A stretch of DNA of 64,000 bases from Trichostrongylus colubriformis (GCA_963978905.1 OZ022256.1:52438001-52502000), one strand, 5' to 3'. Shown: positions 12,505 to 24,469, counted from the stretch's first letter. Made by a program: numbers and translations. The notes: generated by a model from the sequence alone, not told the origin.

Positions 12505-13405
12505 ATGTTTCTCTACTCACTAGTCTGGCTAGCGCTTCCTTTCACCCTTAGTGAAGGAGCAGAGGTGAGTCTCACTGATACACATAAATTCCATTACAAA
12601 AATTACCAAAATGCATGATACCATGATAGCCATACCTATCGAACTAATGATGAACTCAAATGTAATCGTTTCGGCTCGGAATCAGAATGACTTCTTAGAT
12701 GTGCGTAGATCGCAATAGTGCCTGCGCTTCATATCAAAAGCTTGGTTGGTGTGGATCCAATGGTACGGCGACAAGCTCCTTCATGAAGGCGAACTGCAAG
12801 GAAACGTGCGGCTTTTGTGATGGCATGAATGGCGCTACTACGCAGACCACGCAGACGAGTGAGAGTCCGGAAGTGAGGCGAGATTATCTAACTTTTAGCA
12901 AAAAAATTTTAATCGATATCAAGGAATAGAAATCACTCTTCAGAGCTGCGTAGATCGCTGTTATGAAGTCAGCTTCAAAATGATGTTTTCCTTGTTAGAT
13001 AAATGTGACATCACTTTTAGATGTGCGTGGATTACTGGAGAACTTGCGGAATTCTGCAGAAAAATGGTTGGTGTGAGTCCGATGACCGTAAAAACTTTAT
13101 TCTCATGACGAAAAATTGTAAGGAGACCTGTGGCTTTTGTCGTGGTATACCCCTTGAAGCACCACCTGAAACGGAACAGGAGTTAAAGGTGAGGAGACTA
13201 ACTTATTCAGATGCTTTATGAAGTCAATTCACACTGAAGCTCTTTATTTAGACAAATGTAAGGTCCCTTTTAGATGTGCCAGGACAGAAAGAGCAATTGC
13301 GATATCCGCCAGAAAATGGGTTGGTGCAACGATGAGAGTAAATCCAACTTCATGAAGAAGTTTTGTAAGGAGACATGTCTCTTCTGCGCTGGTATGCCTA
13401 AATGA
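12505..13405 (+). CDS. Secreted three-ShKT-domain protein (copy A)
   Basis: Four exons, 12505-12564, 12699-12872, 13021-13188 and 13274-13405, give 177 residues. Exon 1 is a 20-residue signal-peptide exon. Exons 2-4 each begin with ATG-TGC and encode one ShKT domain; every junction is phase 0 (GAG|gtgagt, GAA|gtgagg, AAG|gtgagg; acceptors CTTAG or TTTTAG). Domains 1 and 2 have the Cys spacing 6-8-14-3-2 and domain 3 has 6-8-12-3-2, all ending in the typical KETC..C. ShKT domains are compact, three-disulfide folds that are very common in nematode secreted proteins, where they act as potassium-channel modulators or as accessory domains of enzymes. No enzyme domain is present here, so the substrate or partner is unknown. 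A clear TATA box is lacking (CTACAAAAG where copy B has CTATAAAAG). It is the fullest member of the local family. Confidence 0.85.
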
Positions 13406-13475
13406 AACAACTTCTTTGGAGATCGACTCATCCGGATATTGCTCCGGGCGTTGAAAAACGGTTTCGCTGAGTTCG

Positions 13476-13481
13476 AATAAA
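13476..13481 (+). terminator. Polyadenylation signal AATAAA (copy A)
   Basis: The hexamer lies 71 bases past the stop codon in TTCGAATAAATTATC; the same context follows copies B and C. Confidence 0.7.
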
Positions 13482-13489
13482 TTATCTTT

Positions 13490-14060
13490 GCACAAGTTGT
13501 TGGAACCGAGACATGACCACTGATAGTGAAATATGAAGGACTTCAAAATAAGTGGAAGACAGATGGTAGGAATGATGAAGGAGACTTAGTAAAATTCAGA
13601 TGCTTGAAGCAGACTGGTGCTGTTATTACGCTTAAGCTCTGCTTCCCCCTTGATGAAAAAACTAACACCTTGCTCACCAGACCAGCTTCCTAAGTTATCC
13701 CCTACGTGGGCCACCCCAGGATTCTGAAAACTTTAGAAAACTCCTATGAATTAGCACTTGCTATAGGTCCTTCTCTTCATATCCTCTGATTTGACTGGTT
13801 GGTAAACTATGTATACCGTAACAGTTGCACACTAGGTAATACGTGGTGGCCAGAAAAGCGGTTGCAATTGTACATAGTAAGTAGATGTCTTAATAGAAGC
13901 TGTGCTCAAAATAATGTCAAAATATCAAAATAATAAGGTCATTGCCTGTTGCTGGATCAAGGATGGATAGTGTGATGAAGCTCTTAATTCTCATTACTTC
14001 TCTTATATGTATATAAACTTTGAATCACTAAAATATGTAATTCCGTTCACTGCTCTTATA
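13490..14060. other. Intergenic, duplicated flank
   Basis: There is no gene. Bases 13490-13580 repeat the downstream flank of copies B and C. Bases about 13740-13860 resemble about 11160-11240 (CCTCTGATTT...ACTATACCGTAAC), so the region downstream of relic copy 0 and of copy A shares ancestry. Confidence 0.5.
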
Positions 14061-14557
14061 TACAGTAGCGCTCAAAAGTATTCGACCAAATGGTTTCTCA
14101 CTTGGGTTTTTCACTTGTAACTTTTTGCGACTGGACCGAGAAATTAGCATGTTGTACTTGAAGACACTGCATACTAAATATAATATTTTGGCGCTCAACG
14201 GTGCAGGTTACGTGGTTATATGAAATTTTTAGTTTTTGGAGTGCCATCGCTACGCCGTCCCGCTGTGCCGCTATCGAAAGTCGTGGTCTTTCTACAAAAT
14301 ATTAATATTCTCTGAGGCTTGCTCGTTTTGTTTTTGTAAAGAAAGCCGTTTCTCTTGACCGAGCCTTTTACTTTTTTTGGGTGGTCTTGTAGCAAATTCT
14401 TGTAAAAAGCCATGAAAAGTGTCAAGCGGCACTCAAGTAGAGGGAAATGTTGGCAATAGGTTCAGGCACCACATATAAAAATTTTGTCAAATTTGGTCAA
14501 GTAGAAAAAAGTTATGACAAAAAAGCGTTTGGCCGAAGACTTTTGAGCGCTACTGTA
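14061..14557. mobile_element. Tc1-like MITE, 497 bp
   Basis: Terminal inverted repeats TACAGTAGCGCTCAAAAGT and ACTTTTGAGCGCTACTGTA end in TA on both sides, as in Tc1-type insertion. The interior contains only short open frames with no recognised transposase motif. Confidence 0.85.
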
Positions 14558-15500
14558 TGTACAAAGTTAAAATCACCGAGTTTGCTGAAAATTTGTAACA
14601 AAACTCAAATTTTCAAGTTATGTCTAGCACTTTGAGGCTAATAGCGTTTGAATAATGTGTCTTTTTGCAAAGCGAGTGTAAAATTCATGCTCGAGAAACC
14701 GAACTTGGGGTGGAATCCGAGACTAGTCGAAATTTTGACTTTGAACTAAAAATGCTGATATTGCTCCTTCATATAATGCCCTTTCAAATGCAAAAACAAG
14801 TAGCCGATGAATCTGATTGAAACCAGTGATTCATACTCATCGCAGGTGGCAACTGCACCAGACTGACGCAAAGCTATAGAAAGCAACAGCATCCATTGAC
14901 ATCGGACAAAAGCCATTCTATGGCTGAATGTGTTGTAAAGCATTGCTACATCGATATATCAGCATTGCTGGAGTATCCATAATTGGTTTAGAATCTTGAT
15001 TAGGCTGGATTTTCGTCCTTGAGAATAATTCTGTTCAGTGAGCTTGAATATCATCACCATTCAGCTCGTGGCCCTTGAGTCGCTAAGCCCAACCAAATCG
15101 ATTTCTGAAATTTCGGTGGTTGGGGCTTGCTGAAAATACATCATAATAAATAAATATCACGCACCGGTCGCAAGTGAGTAATCATATATGAATGAAGAAA
15201 CTATGAAATAGAGAAGGCGGAAGCAAATATTACAAAATGTGCACCTTATAGGGATCTAACCATCAACGATGCATTTCCTTGCAAAAACGAAGTCATTCAG
15301 CTGAAGTAGTTTGGGGGCAGGGGGAGTGAGGGGAGAGGGGGGGGGGCAGGGAGTGGCATTGACAATCTATCTTTTACGTACATCCATATTTATGAGAAAA
15401 TGCAAAAACTTTTCTACGCTTTTCTAGGTTTTCTTTGTAAAAGTAACCCCGCATGGTACCGTTGTGGTGCTACCACTCAGCTTTAATGGATCCTCACACC
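14558..15500. other. Intergenic, nothing recognised
   Basis: No gene or element was recognised. Bases 15310-15352 form a G-rich purine run. Confidence 0.5.
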
Positions 15501-15529
15501 TCTAAAAAACTATATCATGGAGAAGGCAC

Positions 15530-15960
15530 CATTTGCCAAGTGATGCGAATCAATATTCTGCAACTTTTTTTATAAAAAAATATTCCTTCCAGAGTATGTT
15601 TTCCTCTTACGTCATTGAATCCCAGTAATTTCACGTGGATTACATACTGTAATCTCACGAAGAAAATAGGATACCTTACGCTCGGCGATGTTATGACGTT
15701 GTCGCTTTCTACTTCAGAGAGCATTGTGTGTATGTACGTGACGTGAGAACTGGTCAAACACAACTTTCAGTAGATCCTCATTACAGTAGTTGCGTGCCAC
15801 AAAATGGGGTTTCGTTCAAAATTTATTCCTTGCTTACACCTCAATTCCTGCTGGAGTATGTTTACTTTTGCTTCATCAAATCGCAGTAATCCTACGACCA
15901 GTACGTGTTGAAATCTCACGAACAAAATGAGATTCTTTGCTTCTAGATGAGGCGATTTTT
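15530..15960. repeat. Two diverged tandem copies, ~250-bp period
   Basis: The stretch near 15590-15670 (AGAGTATGTTTTCCTCTTAC ... ATCTCACGAAGAAAAT) recurs near 15852-15930 (GGAGTATGTTTACTTTTGCT ... ATCTCACGAACAAAAT). No coding role is apparent. Confidence 0.6.
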
Positions 15961-15964
15961 CCTG

Positions 15965-16372
15965 TTGCATATATTAAAGTTGTATTTGCTTAACAAGGGC
16001 CGCATCAACGTTGCAGGCGAAAAGATGAGAGCGGTTAAGATACAACCCCTCGAAGTGGTGTTCGAGTGGGTGGGGGCTCAGAATAAATACCCGCTGTGGT
16101 GGGAGACGAATAGTGAAACTGTCTACGTAACTATCTGTTCCCACTCTGTGTCTCCGATCGCGGTGAACGGCAAGGCGGGCATGTACACTGCAGCTCAGCC
16201 CCCCCCCCACCCCCCCCCCCCCCCTCGGCCACTTCTTTGAGAAGCTGTATCTTAGCTGAATTCTCACTTTCTCGCGTGAAACTTTGCATGCGGCCCTCTT
16301 TAAGCAAATAAACATAAATTTTTGGATAACAGAAAAACTCATTTCTCCGTGCACGACTTCTTTGAACCAATC
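15965..16372. mobile_element. MITE family M1, copy a
   Basis: M1 elements have long, imperfect inverted repeats with the landmarks GTGCACGGA, TTTGCTTAA(C/T)AAGG, GGGCCGCAT and GAATTCTCAC. This copy shows the left arm near 15970-16060, the right arm near 16240-16367, and between them an AGGCGGGC-type GC-rich centre with poly-C at 16199-16224. The outermost left end is missing. Other copies lie at 33940, 37465 and 49478, and half copies at 24470 and 55200. Confidence 0.7.
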
Positions 16373-18693
16373 ACCGGTAACTTTTAGCTTGGTATCAACT
16401 GCAAAGTGCATGCGGGCGCTGTCGAAATCTTCACAGCTTTTGATTACAATTAAAGGAACCGGAAGGGGTCCGAAACAAGAGGATGATGCAAAGAAATGAG
16501 CATTTTGTAACGAACACTGAAGGTTAGATGCGATAATCGGCGAAAAAACCAGAAATCAAAAGCGCGACGCTATGGTATGTACCCGCATCACACTCGCATC
16601 AACACACTGACTTTCCGAATTGTCCGCTCTAGGGGACGGGTCGCGAGCCAACGTTGGCTGTAGCACCTGACTCCCAGTGCGGTGGAGTGGCCATTCCCAA
16701 CTACAGTAGCATTCATGTAAGTACATCTAAAAACAATATAAGAAAGAACAAAGGAAAAAGTAAAAGGAAGAAACATAATAGAAGCATCTCCTCTCGGCAT
16801 TATGCCAAGGCGTCAAATTGGCGAGTTCGTGCAATGGCTTAAACTCGCCTGAACTACGTCTGTTCTAGCGTAGGCCAAAATTACCCCCTTCCGGTGTCTT
16901 TACGATAGTATTGCGCGCAGCTTTCACGAAGTAGCAGAAAACATAAATGATCACTGAAGTATGTGGAGATGGAAGATCGGTTAGCCAGAGAAGTAATTTC
17001 AAAAGGTGTTTGTGTTCCTACTGCGGTGAATGCAAAAAACAGGCACAAATACCAGCACCATGTCACTTCAAATGTCACTCACATCCTTTTCACTCGAACT
17101 AGTCGAATTTTAGCGATGACAAAGACAAATACTTTAGCGATGAGAAAAACTAATCTAACAAAAAGCAACTGTAAGCACAATATCGTGCTCTACTGCCCCC
17201 ACTCTTCCGCACTCTTCCGAACTAAAATTTGAAGTTTTGGATTGCTATGTAATAATGACTGCATTGTCCTTTTTCAGGATATTACTGTCGCCGTACAAAT
17301 AAATGCTTTGAAAGGGGATTCTGGACAAAATGTTTGTTCAAATCGAAACCATGACGGTATCAAAGAGATAGGATCGCTAGCGCTTTCTGGCACTATCCAA
17401 ATTTCGAAATCCTATAGAAACTAAACGGTGCTAGTTCAGTTGAGCAGGTTGTTTTCGGAAAGCACTGTATCCTTTGATCACTCACATAAGACCACTTTCC
17501 ATTCAAAGGCGACCATCTTTCTTTTTTGCTCTTCCCAAAAATATTAACATATAAACACTACGTAACATGCAGATCAGCAACTGCCAAGGTGTCTGTAAAT
17601 TTACATAAGACAATGCCTCAGCTTGCAGGAGAGAATTTTTCAAGTGGTTGGGCCGTTAGACGTCACTGACATCGAGAATGGCACTTTTAGATCGTCGAGC
17701 TCAAAGTACAGATGTCGAACCATCTGTTAGCACTGCTTTCAGATGGTTACGTCGATTCTCGTGTGTAAGTCAAGAGGCTGTGCGCCTAAAAGCGCTACAC
17801 ATGCTACGCAGAGCTCGGCGTCAGTCCAGATAGAGTAGAATGTGGGAGTCGAAGTTGGCCAGGGTGCTACGGAGACTATCGGCGTAGCTTCGTGGCTCAG
17901 TTTACCCTGCGACATCGCATCGACCTCATACACTACTGGTTTAAATGCGCAGACTTATGATGATCCGTCGTTTTTTCGGGAGTATTAGTCCTAGCCTCGG
18001 TCTTAGTAGCGGTTCTAGTGATATGTAAAAAAGTTGAGGTTTTATCCTCATAGCCTCCATGTGCATGTTCTGGCCCTAGGAATGGTGTACTGTCGTTACC
18101 TTCATAAGCGGAAGGGAAAGCCTTAGTCCGAGACTTTGTTATTTGAAGTCACATCCCCCTCAGGTGCAGGTTCCTCCGAAATATGTAGTAGATCCATTTA
18201 CCGATGTGAACCCTGCATGTATTTGTTCGAATGAGGTTTTTAGCACGTCCTGCCGTTTAGGATCTTTCTTAAACCGTGTTCTGTGCGAGAATTTCTCAGT
18301 CAACATGACAGTGATCTTTTCAAGAAAAATGCCATGAACATGTCGGCCTATCTCTCCCTTTCAAGGAAGTGGTGGAACCTGTGTTGAATTCAACGATTCG
18401 AAAGCGATGACTTTCATGTCAGTGACCGCTAACGCTCCTCCCACTTGAAAAATTCCAGGCTATCAATTAAAGCATTGTTCGATGCAAGCTTGCAGACAAT
18501 TAGTTGTTGCTGGGCTGAGCGTTGCGTAATATTTACATGCAATTGGATTGAACTGAAATGCCATTATTACGCTTTCAGCCATCTTTTTGATATAATTGCC
18601 TTTTTTATAGAATAGGATTATAACAAATAGGTTTGGTGATAAATGAGAAGAGGCAATGGACGTGTAAGCACATCAAACACAAGCCAAAAGCAC

Positions 18694-18700
18694 TATAAAA
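18694..18700 (+). promoter_or_regulatory. TATA box of ShKT copy B
   Basis: TATAAAA in CACTATAAAAGCAGGAGG lies 43 bases before the ATG. The aligned position reads CTATCAAAG in copy C, CTACAAAAG in copy A and CTATAAAAA in the inverted gene, so the box is kept only in B and in the inverted copy. Confidence 0.6.
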
Positions 18701-18742
18701 GCAGGAGGATTGTGAGGAAATCACTGAAAACTCGGAGCAACG

Positions 18743-19393
18743 ATGCTTTTGTACCCACTACTTGGACTAGCGCTTCTCTTCAACCTCAATGAAGCAGAGG
18801 TAAGTTATACAGATACATAGCTCTTCTGTTATAAAAGTAACTAACATACATGATACCCATGATAGCTCTATCCATGGAACTTAAACCAAACTTACACAAA
18901 AAAATTAACGATATCAAGGAATAGAAATCACTTTTCGACGCTGCGCTATCATAAGGCCAGCTTCACAATAATGTTTTCCTTGTTAGACAGATGTGACGTG
19001 ATTTTTAGATGTGCGTGGACCAATGGAGAACTTGCGGAATCCTGCAGGAAAATGGTTGGTGTGAGTCCGATGACCGTAAAAACTTCATCCTCATGACGAA
19101 AAATTGTAAGGAGACCTGTGGCTTTTGTCGTGGTATACCCCTTGAAGCACCACCTGAAACGGAACAGGAGTTAAAGGTGAGGAGACTAACTGATTCAGAT
19201 GCTTTATGAAGTCAATTCACACTGAAGCTCCTTATTTAGACAAATGTAAGGTCTCTTTTAGATGTGCCAGGACAGAAAGAGCAATTGCGATATCCGCCAG
19301 AAAATGGGTTGGTGCAATGATGAGAGTAAATACAACTTCATGAAGAAGTTTTGTAAGGAGACATGTCTCTTCTGCGCTGGTATGCCTAAATGA
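18743..19393 (+). CDS. Secreted two-ShKT-domain protein (copy B)
   Basis: Exons 18743-18799, 19009-19176 and 19262-19393 give 118 residues: a 19-residue signal-peptide exon (MLLYPLLGLALLFNLNEAE) and two ShKT exons in phase 0. Both domains keep six cysteines and are almost identical to domains 2 and 3 of copy A (for instance DQWRTCGILQE against DYWRTCGILQK). The exon for domain 1 is missing: the start of copy A's intron 1 is joined directly to the A-rich middle of its intron 2, so the loss was a clean deletion between introns and left the frame intact. The TATA box and the AATAAA are both present. It is secreted; the partner is unknown. Confidence 0.85.
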
Positions 19394-19463
19394 AACAACT
19401 TCTTTGGAGATCGACTCATCCGGATATTGCTCCGGGCGTTGAAAAACGGCTTCGCTCAGTTCG

Positions 19464-19469
19464 AATAAA
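19464..19469 (+). terminator. Polyadenylation signal AATAAA (copy B)
   Basis: The hexamer lies 71 bases past the stop codon in TTCGAATAAATTATC, identical in context to that of copy A. Confidence 0.7.
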
Positions 19470-20487
19470 TTATCTATGTACAAGTAGTTGGAACCGAGAC
19501 ATGACCACTGATAGTGAAATTATGAAGGATTTCAGAATAAGTGGAAGACAGATGGTGGGAATGATGAAGGAGATTCCTTCATGATTCCTTTTATTGGATA
19601 ATAGAAAAACTCAATTTCCGTGCACGATTCCTTTGCCAATCACCGGTAATTTTCAGTTCGGTATCAATTGCAAAGTGTATGTGGGCGCTGTTGAGATCTA
19701 CACAGCTTTTTGTTGGAGTTAAAGGAACTGGAAGGGGCCCGAAACAAGAGGAAGATGCAAAGAAATGAGCATTCTGTTACGAACACTCAAGGTTAGAAGC
19801 GATAATCGACGAAAAAAGTCCGGATTCAAAAGCGCGACACTGTGGTGTGTACCCCTATCACATTCGCATCAGCACATTGACTTTCCGAGTTGTCCGCTGC
19901 AAGAGACGGGCCACGGGCCAACGTTATGTAGCACCTGATTCCCAGAGCAGTGGAGTGGCCATTCCCAACTACATTAGTATTCATGTAAGTACAGCTAAAA
20001 ACAATATTAGAAAGGATAAAAGAAAAAGTATCAGGAAAGAACAACTTTAAAAGAAAAATCTTCTCTTTGGACCATGCCAAGAAGTTAAATTGGCGAGTTT
20101 GTGCAATGCGTCCACTCGAACTCGTCCGAATTCCGTCTGTCCTATCGTGGGCCAAAATTACCCCCTTCCGGTGTCTTTGAGATAGTATTGCCCGCAGCTC
20201 TTACGAAATAGCAGAAAACATAAATGATCACCGAGGCGCATGGAGATAGAAGATCGGTTAGCCAGGGAAGTAATTTCAAAAGGTGTTTGTGCTTCTACTG
20301 GGGTGAAGCAAAAATCAGGCACAAAATCCAGCACCATGTCACTTCAAACGTCAGCCACACCTGCTTTTCATTCGAACTAGTCAAACTCTAGCGATTATAA
20401 AGGCAAATACTTTAGCGATTAGAAAAACCAGTCTAACAAAAAGCAGCTGAAAGCACAATAATGGTACTCCACTGTTCCCACTCTTCG

Positions 20488-20838
20488 AGGCAGGGATAGT
20501 CGAGTGGTTGAGGGTGTAGACTCACGTCTGCACTTAGAAAGAGCCAGGGAGTTCGATCCTTGCCGGGGCACTACCATGCCTTGCAAAAATTGCAAAAATG
20601 GTGACGATACCAGCGTCAGGCCCAGGTTGACAGGCCGGCTAATGGACAAACCTCGTCACATCAAAGAAAAATGTCTAAAGTCGCACAAAGTATCAGTTAT
20701 AAGGCTAGAAGGACCTCACCGATATAGAGGCCACAACAGTGGATGCCTTAGACAGAAACAAATGGCGACATATGACAAAGGTTGCGGACCCTGTGACGGC
20801 ACGGGATTAACGCCAGGGAGAATAAGAAGAAGAAGAAG
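20488..20838 (+). mobile_element. tRNA-derived SINE with perfect 17-bp target duplication
   Basis: The element is flanked on both sides by ACTGTTCCCACTCTTCG (20471-20487 and 20839-20855), which occurs only once at the matching place in unit 1, in slightly altered form. The head resembles a class II (Ser/Leu-type) tRNA: an A-box-like TAGTCGAGTGG near 20499 and a B-box-like GTTCGATCC near 20551. The tail is (AAG)n. This is the structure of a Pol III-transcribed SINE mobilised by a LINE. It is absent from unit 1, so it inserted after the duplication. Confidence 0.85.
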
Positions 20839-22326
20839 ACTGTTCCCACTCTTCGTGGCTTAAACTCGAAGTTTTGGATTGCTATGTAATAATCCTCTTG
20901 CATTGTCCTCTTTCAAGATTGCTGTCGCAGTACAAATAGCTGCTTTGATCAAATGTTTGTTCAAATCAAAACCATGACGGTATCCAAGAAATAAGATCGT
21001 TAGCGCTTTCTACCAAATTTCGAAATCTTGTAGAAACTAGGCGATGCTAGGTTCAATTGATTAGGTTGTTTTCAGAAAGCACTGTATCCTTTAATCGCTC
21101 ACATAAGACCATTTTTCATACAAAGGCGGCCATCCTTCTTTTTTGGTCTTCCCAAAAATATTAACATATTAACACTACGTAACATGTAGATCAGCAATTG
21201 CCAAGGTGTCTGTAAATTTACATTAGACCATACCTCAGCTTGCAGGGAATTTTTCAAATGGTTGGGCCGTCAGACGTCACTGACATCGAAAATGGCACTT
21301 TTAGATCGTCGAGCTTAAAGTACAGGTCGAACCATCTGTTAGCACTGCTTTCAGATGGTTACGTCGATATTTGTGTGTAGGTCAAGAGGCTGTAAGCCTG
21401 AAAGCGCTAGACATGCTACGCAGAGCTGGGCGTCGGTCCAGACAGAGTAGAATGTGGGAGTCGAAGTTGGTTAAAATCTTTCGCAGAGTATCTGAGCCCG
21501 CGTAGCTTCGTGGCCCAGTTTTCCCTGCAACATCGCATCGACCCCTTATACACTTTTTTTAAATACGTAGAATTAAAATGACTCGTCGTTTTTCGGGAGT
21601 ATTAGTCTTAGCCTCGGTCTCAGTAGCGGTTATAGTGATATGTAAAAGAGTTGAGGTGTTATCCTCATAGCCTCCATGTGCATGTTCTGGTCCTAGGAAA
21701 GGCGTACTGTCGTTACGTTCATAACCGGAAGGGAAAGCCTTGGTCCGAGACTCTCACATTTGAATCACATCCCCCTCAGGTGCAGGTTCCTTCCAAATAT
21801 GTAGTAGACGCTTTACCAATGGAACCCTGCACTTATTGGTTCGAATGAGGTCTTTCACACCTGCCACTTATGATCTTCCTTAAACCGTGTTCTGTGAGAG
21901 TATCTTTTGCACAACATGACAGTGATCTTTCCAACAAAATTGCTATGAACATGTCGGGCCATCTCTCCCTTTCAAGGAAGTACTCGATCCTGTGTTGAGT
22001 TCAACAATATAAAAGCGATGATTCCAATGTTAGTGACGGCTAACCTCCGTCCACTTGAAAAATTCCAAGCAATCAATCAAAGCATTGTTGGATGTAAGCT
22101 TGCAGACAACTAGTGGTTGCTGGGCTGAGCGTTACGTAATATTTACATGCAATTGGATCGAACCGAAATACCATCATTACGCTTCCAGCCATCTTTTTGA
22201 TACATATTTGTCTTTTTCGTAGAATAGGATTATAACAAATAGGTTTGGTGGTAAATGAGAAAAGGCAATGGACGTGTAAGCACACCAAACACAAGCCGAA
22301 GGCACTATCAAAGCGGGAGACAACCG

Positions 22327-23007
22327 ATGCTTTTGTACCCACTACTCGGACTAGCGCTTCTCTTCAACTTCAGTGAAGCAGAGGTAAGTTATATTGCTAC
22401 ATATCTCTTCTATTATAAGTGACCAACATACATGATACCCATGATAGCTCTATCCATCAAACTTACGATGAACCAACTCAAAAAAAAAATTTAACAATGT
22501 CAAGGAATGGAATCACTTTTCGAAGCTGCGCAGATCGCTACTGTGAGGTCAGCTTCACAATTATGTTTGCCCTGTTAGACAAATGTGACGTCAATTTTAG
22601 ATTTGCGTGGACCAATGGAGAACCTGCGGAATCCTGCAAAGTGGTGGTTGATGTGAGTCTGATGAGTTTGAAGCATTCGTTGTCATGGCGAAGAATTGTC
22701 AAGAGACCTGTGGCTTTTGTCGTGGTATTCCCCTTGACGTACCATCCGGATCGGAACAGAGTCCAAAGGTAAAGAGTCTTACTGATTCAGGTATTCTGTG
22801 AGATCAATTCGCACTGGAGCTTTTTATGGTAGACCAATGTAAGATTACTTTTAGATGTGCCAGGACCAAATGAGAACTTGCAAAATCCGCAAGAGGATGG
22901 GTTGGTGCACAGATCAGAGCAAATACAACTTCATGAAGAAATATTGTGAGGAGACATGTCTCTTCTGCGCTGATAAACCTAACAATAAAACAATTTCTAC
23001 GAGATAA
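22327..23007 (+). pseudogene. ShKT copy C, first domain broken by a stop codon
   Basis: Exons 22327-22383, 22601-22768 and 22855-23007 keep all splice sites and phase 0. In exon 2 the Trp codon of the Gly-Trp-Cys site is TGA (22649-22651), which would end the protein at residue 35. The exon's first codon is ATT instead of ATG, and the next residues have also changed. Exon 3 still encodes an intact six-cysteine ShKT domain, with a longer C-terminus ending NNKTISTR. Skipping exon 2 would keep the frame and give a 69-residue single-domain protein, so loss of function is likely but not certain. The TATA box is changed to TATCAAA. AATAAA lies at 23058-23063. Confidence 0.75.
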
Positions 23008-23171
23008 ACTGATGCGAATGTTGCTCCGGGCATTGAAACACGTCTTCGCTGAATTCGAATAAATCATCTATGCACAAGGTGTTGAAACCGAGACATGATC
23101 ACTGATAGTGAAATCACAAAGGATTTCAAAATAAGTGGAAGACAGATGGTAGGAATGCTAAAGGACACTTA

Positions 23172-24461
23172 CAAGAAAGATCCATCAGGTCATGGTGAGC
23201 TTTCCCAGAACGGTTTTTTGCATTTTATAGGGTCACATTGATGAAGCGAAAAACCGGTCCTTCATTCGGCTCGACGGTTTTGCGAGGCCCAGAAAATGGT
23301 TGATGGTTCGATCCCCACTGAGGACAATTTTTGCATTTTCCGGTTTTTATTCATTTGTGCTCATATATGAGCGCACGTGCAAAATGTGTACAAAATCGAT
23401 TTTTATTCCGCCAGGGAAGCGCTATCTTCACATTTTTGCGTATTAGGCGAATGATTTGTTTGGACCTGCCAACGCTCATAACAGGGGACCTAAGCGTTTT
23501 CCCGCAAAGCGCGTATGATATCCATGCACGGGGGTCGAACGACCCTGGGTCAAGTTTTCAGCCTAATCGTTATTTTGACCCAACCTCGTAGTGTTGGGCG
23601 ACCAATAGTTTTACTAGTGCCATAGTAAAGAACACTCAACGAAAGGAGGTCGCTAGCCGATATAAGGGAATATTTGCTATCTCTTATCCGCACGGTGCTT
23701 CTAGGTGCAATTCAATCGGAATGCGTCGATTCTGCTCATGCTCCATTGTATGCAACAGAGACCGCTCGTTGTTCGTTTGTTCAAGTAGAGCAGTGACTAT
23801 GTGCCCATGTCCGACCGCACTGTCTCGAGTTTGAGTCAAAATCATATGGACGCTGTTCTGTATCTAGGGCTAATTGAGTATCCTGAGCACGAATATCGCA
23901 CTAGTTTCGCACGGGAACGCCTGGCACGCGTGCTAGGGGCGCCGGAGGATCCAAAAACGTTAACTACTGAAGGTTTGTGAATGAGGTCACTTTGGTGCAC
24001 CAGCAGTCATTTTGCATGTGCGTAGATAATTTAGCGCTGAACAAAGAAAATCAAGAAAATGCGAGAGTAGACGTCGAGAGGAGTTGAACAATAAATCTTC
24101 CCCGACTGTTCCAGTGCTAGTCCATCCCACTATCCATTTACTGCGTGAACTCTGACCTGTGCATCCCTATAAGTTTTCTTTGCTTCGTTCAGCACTTACC
24201 ATGACTGACATTTGTGGACAAGCGCGCCGTGGTGTTGGCGCGGGTTTGAAGACAGTCTGCTGATACGCACAAACTGAACGCCACAGCTGGAAAGTATTAC
24301 AGAAAACTGGTCAAAACTGTTTCTTTCTACACAACTTTTGTCACTCATTTTCTGACCCCTTCAAGGCCATTTGAGACCGGTTTTTGCTTCATATATGTGA
24401 CCTTATAAAATGCATAAAACCGATTCGAAAAAGCTCACCATGACCTGATGGACCTTTCTTG
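23172..24461. mobile_element. TIR element E1, 1290 bp, 3-bp target duplication TTA
   Basis: Inverted ends begin CAAGAAAG(A/G)TCCATCAGG and continue TCATGGTGAGCTTT...TTGCAT, for about 100 bp; TTA flanks both sides (23169-23171 and 24462-24464). It is the reverse-orientation relative of the element at 38556-39899, with matching interior segments (TTGGACCTGCCAACGCTCAT). The interior has no recognised transposase but carries a B-box-like GGTTCGATCCCC near 23305 and a decayed tRNA-like stretch near 24085-24165. A 3-bp duplication occurs in CACTA and PIF/Harbinger elements; the superfamily is not settled. It sits just after ShKT copy C. Confidence 0.85.
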
Positions 24462-24469
24462 TTAGCTGT

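Larger units (their letters stand above)
16327..19596 (+). repeat. Segmental duplication, unit 1 (carries ShKT copy B)
   Basis: This ~3.27 kb block aligns with 19597-23171 along its length: the M1 end (ATTTCTCCGTGCACGA), GGAACCGGAAGGGG near 16450, TTCCCAACTACAGTAGCATT near 16695, AAAGGCGACCATC near 17505, the CCTCCATGTGCATGTTCTGG region near 18055 and the ShKT gene. The matching landmarks occur in the same order and orientation in unit 2. Confidence 0.85.
19597..23171 (+). repeat. Segmental duplication, unit 2 (carries ShKT copy C)
   Basis: This is the second tandem copy of the block at 16327-19596. It begins at the same point, inside the right end of an M1 MITE (GAAAAACTC...CCGTGCACGATTCC). 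It is longer by about one SINE (20488-20838 plus its target duplication). It ends at a 1.29 kb transposon inserted after the gene. Confidence 0.85.

Noticed and set aside
15974..16411. A 145-codon minus-strand frame over M1 copy a
   Set aside because: It lies entirely within a non-coding MITE and includes the poly-C tract; other M1 copies do not keep the frame.
20504..20863. A 119-codon open frame across the SINE
   Set aside because: It is a chance frame through the tRNA-like head, body and (AAG)n tail, ending in the target duplication.
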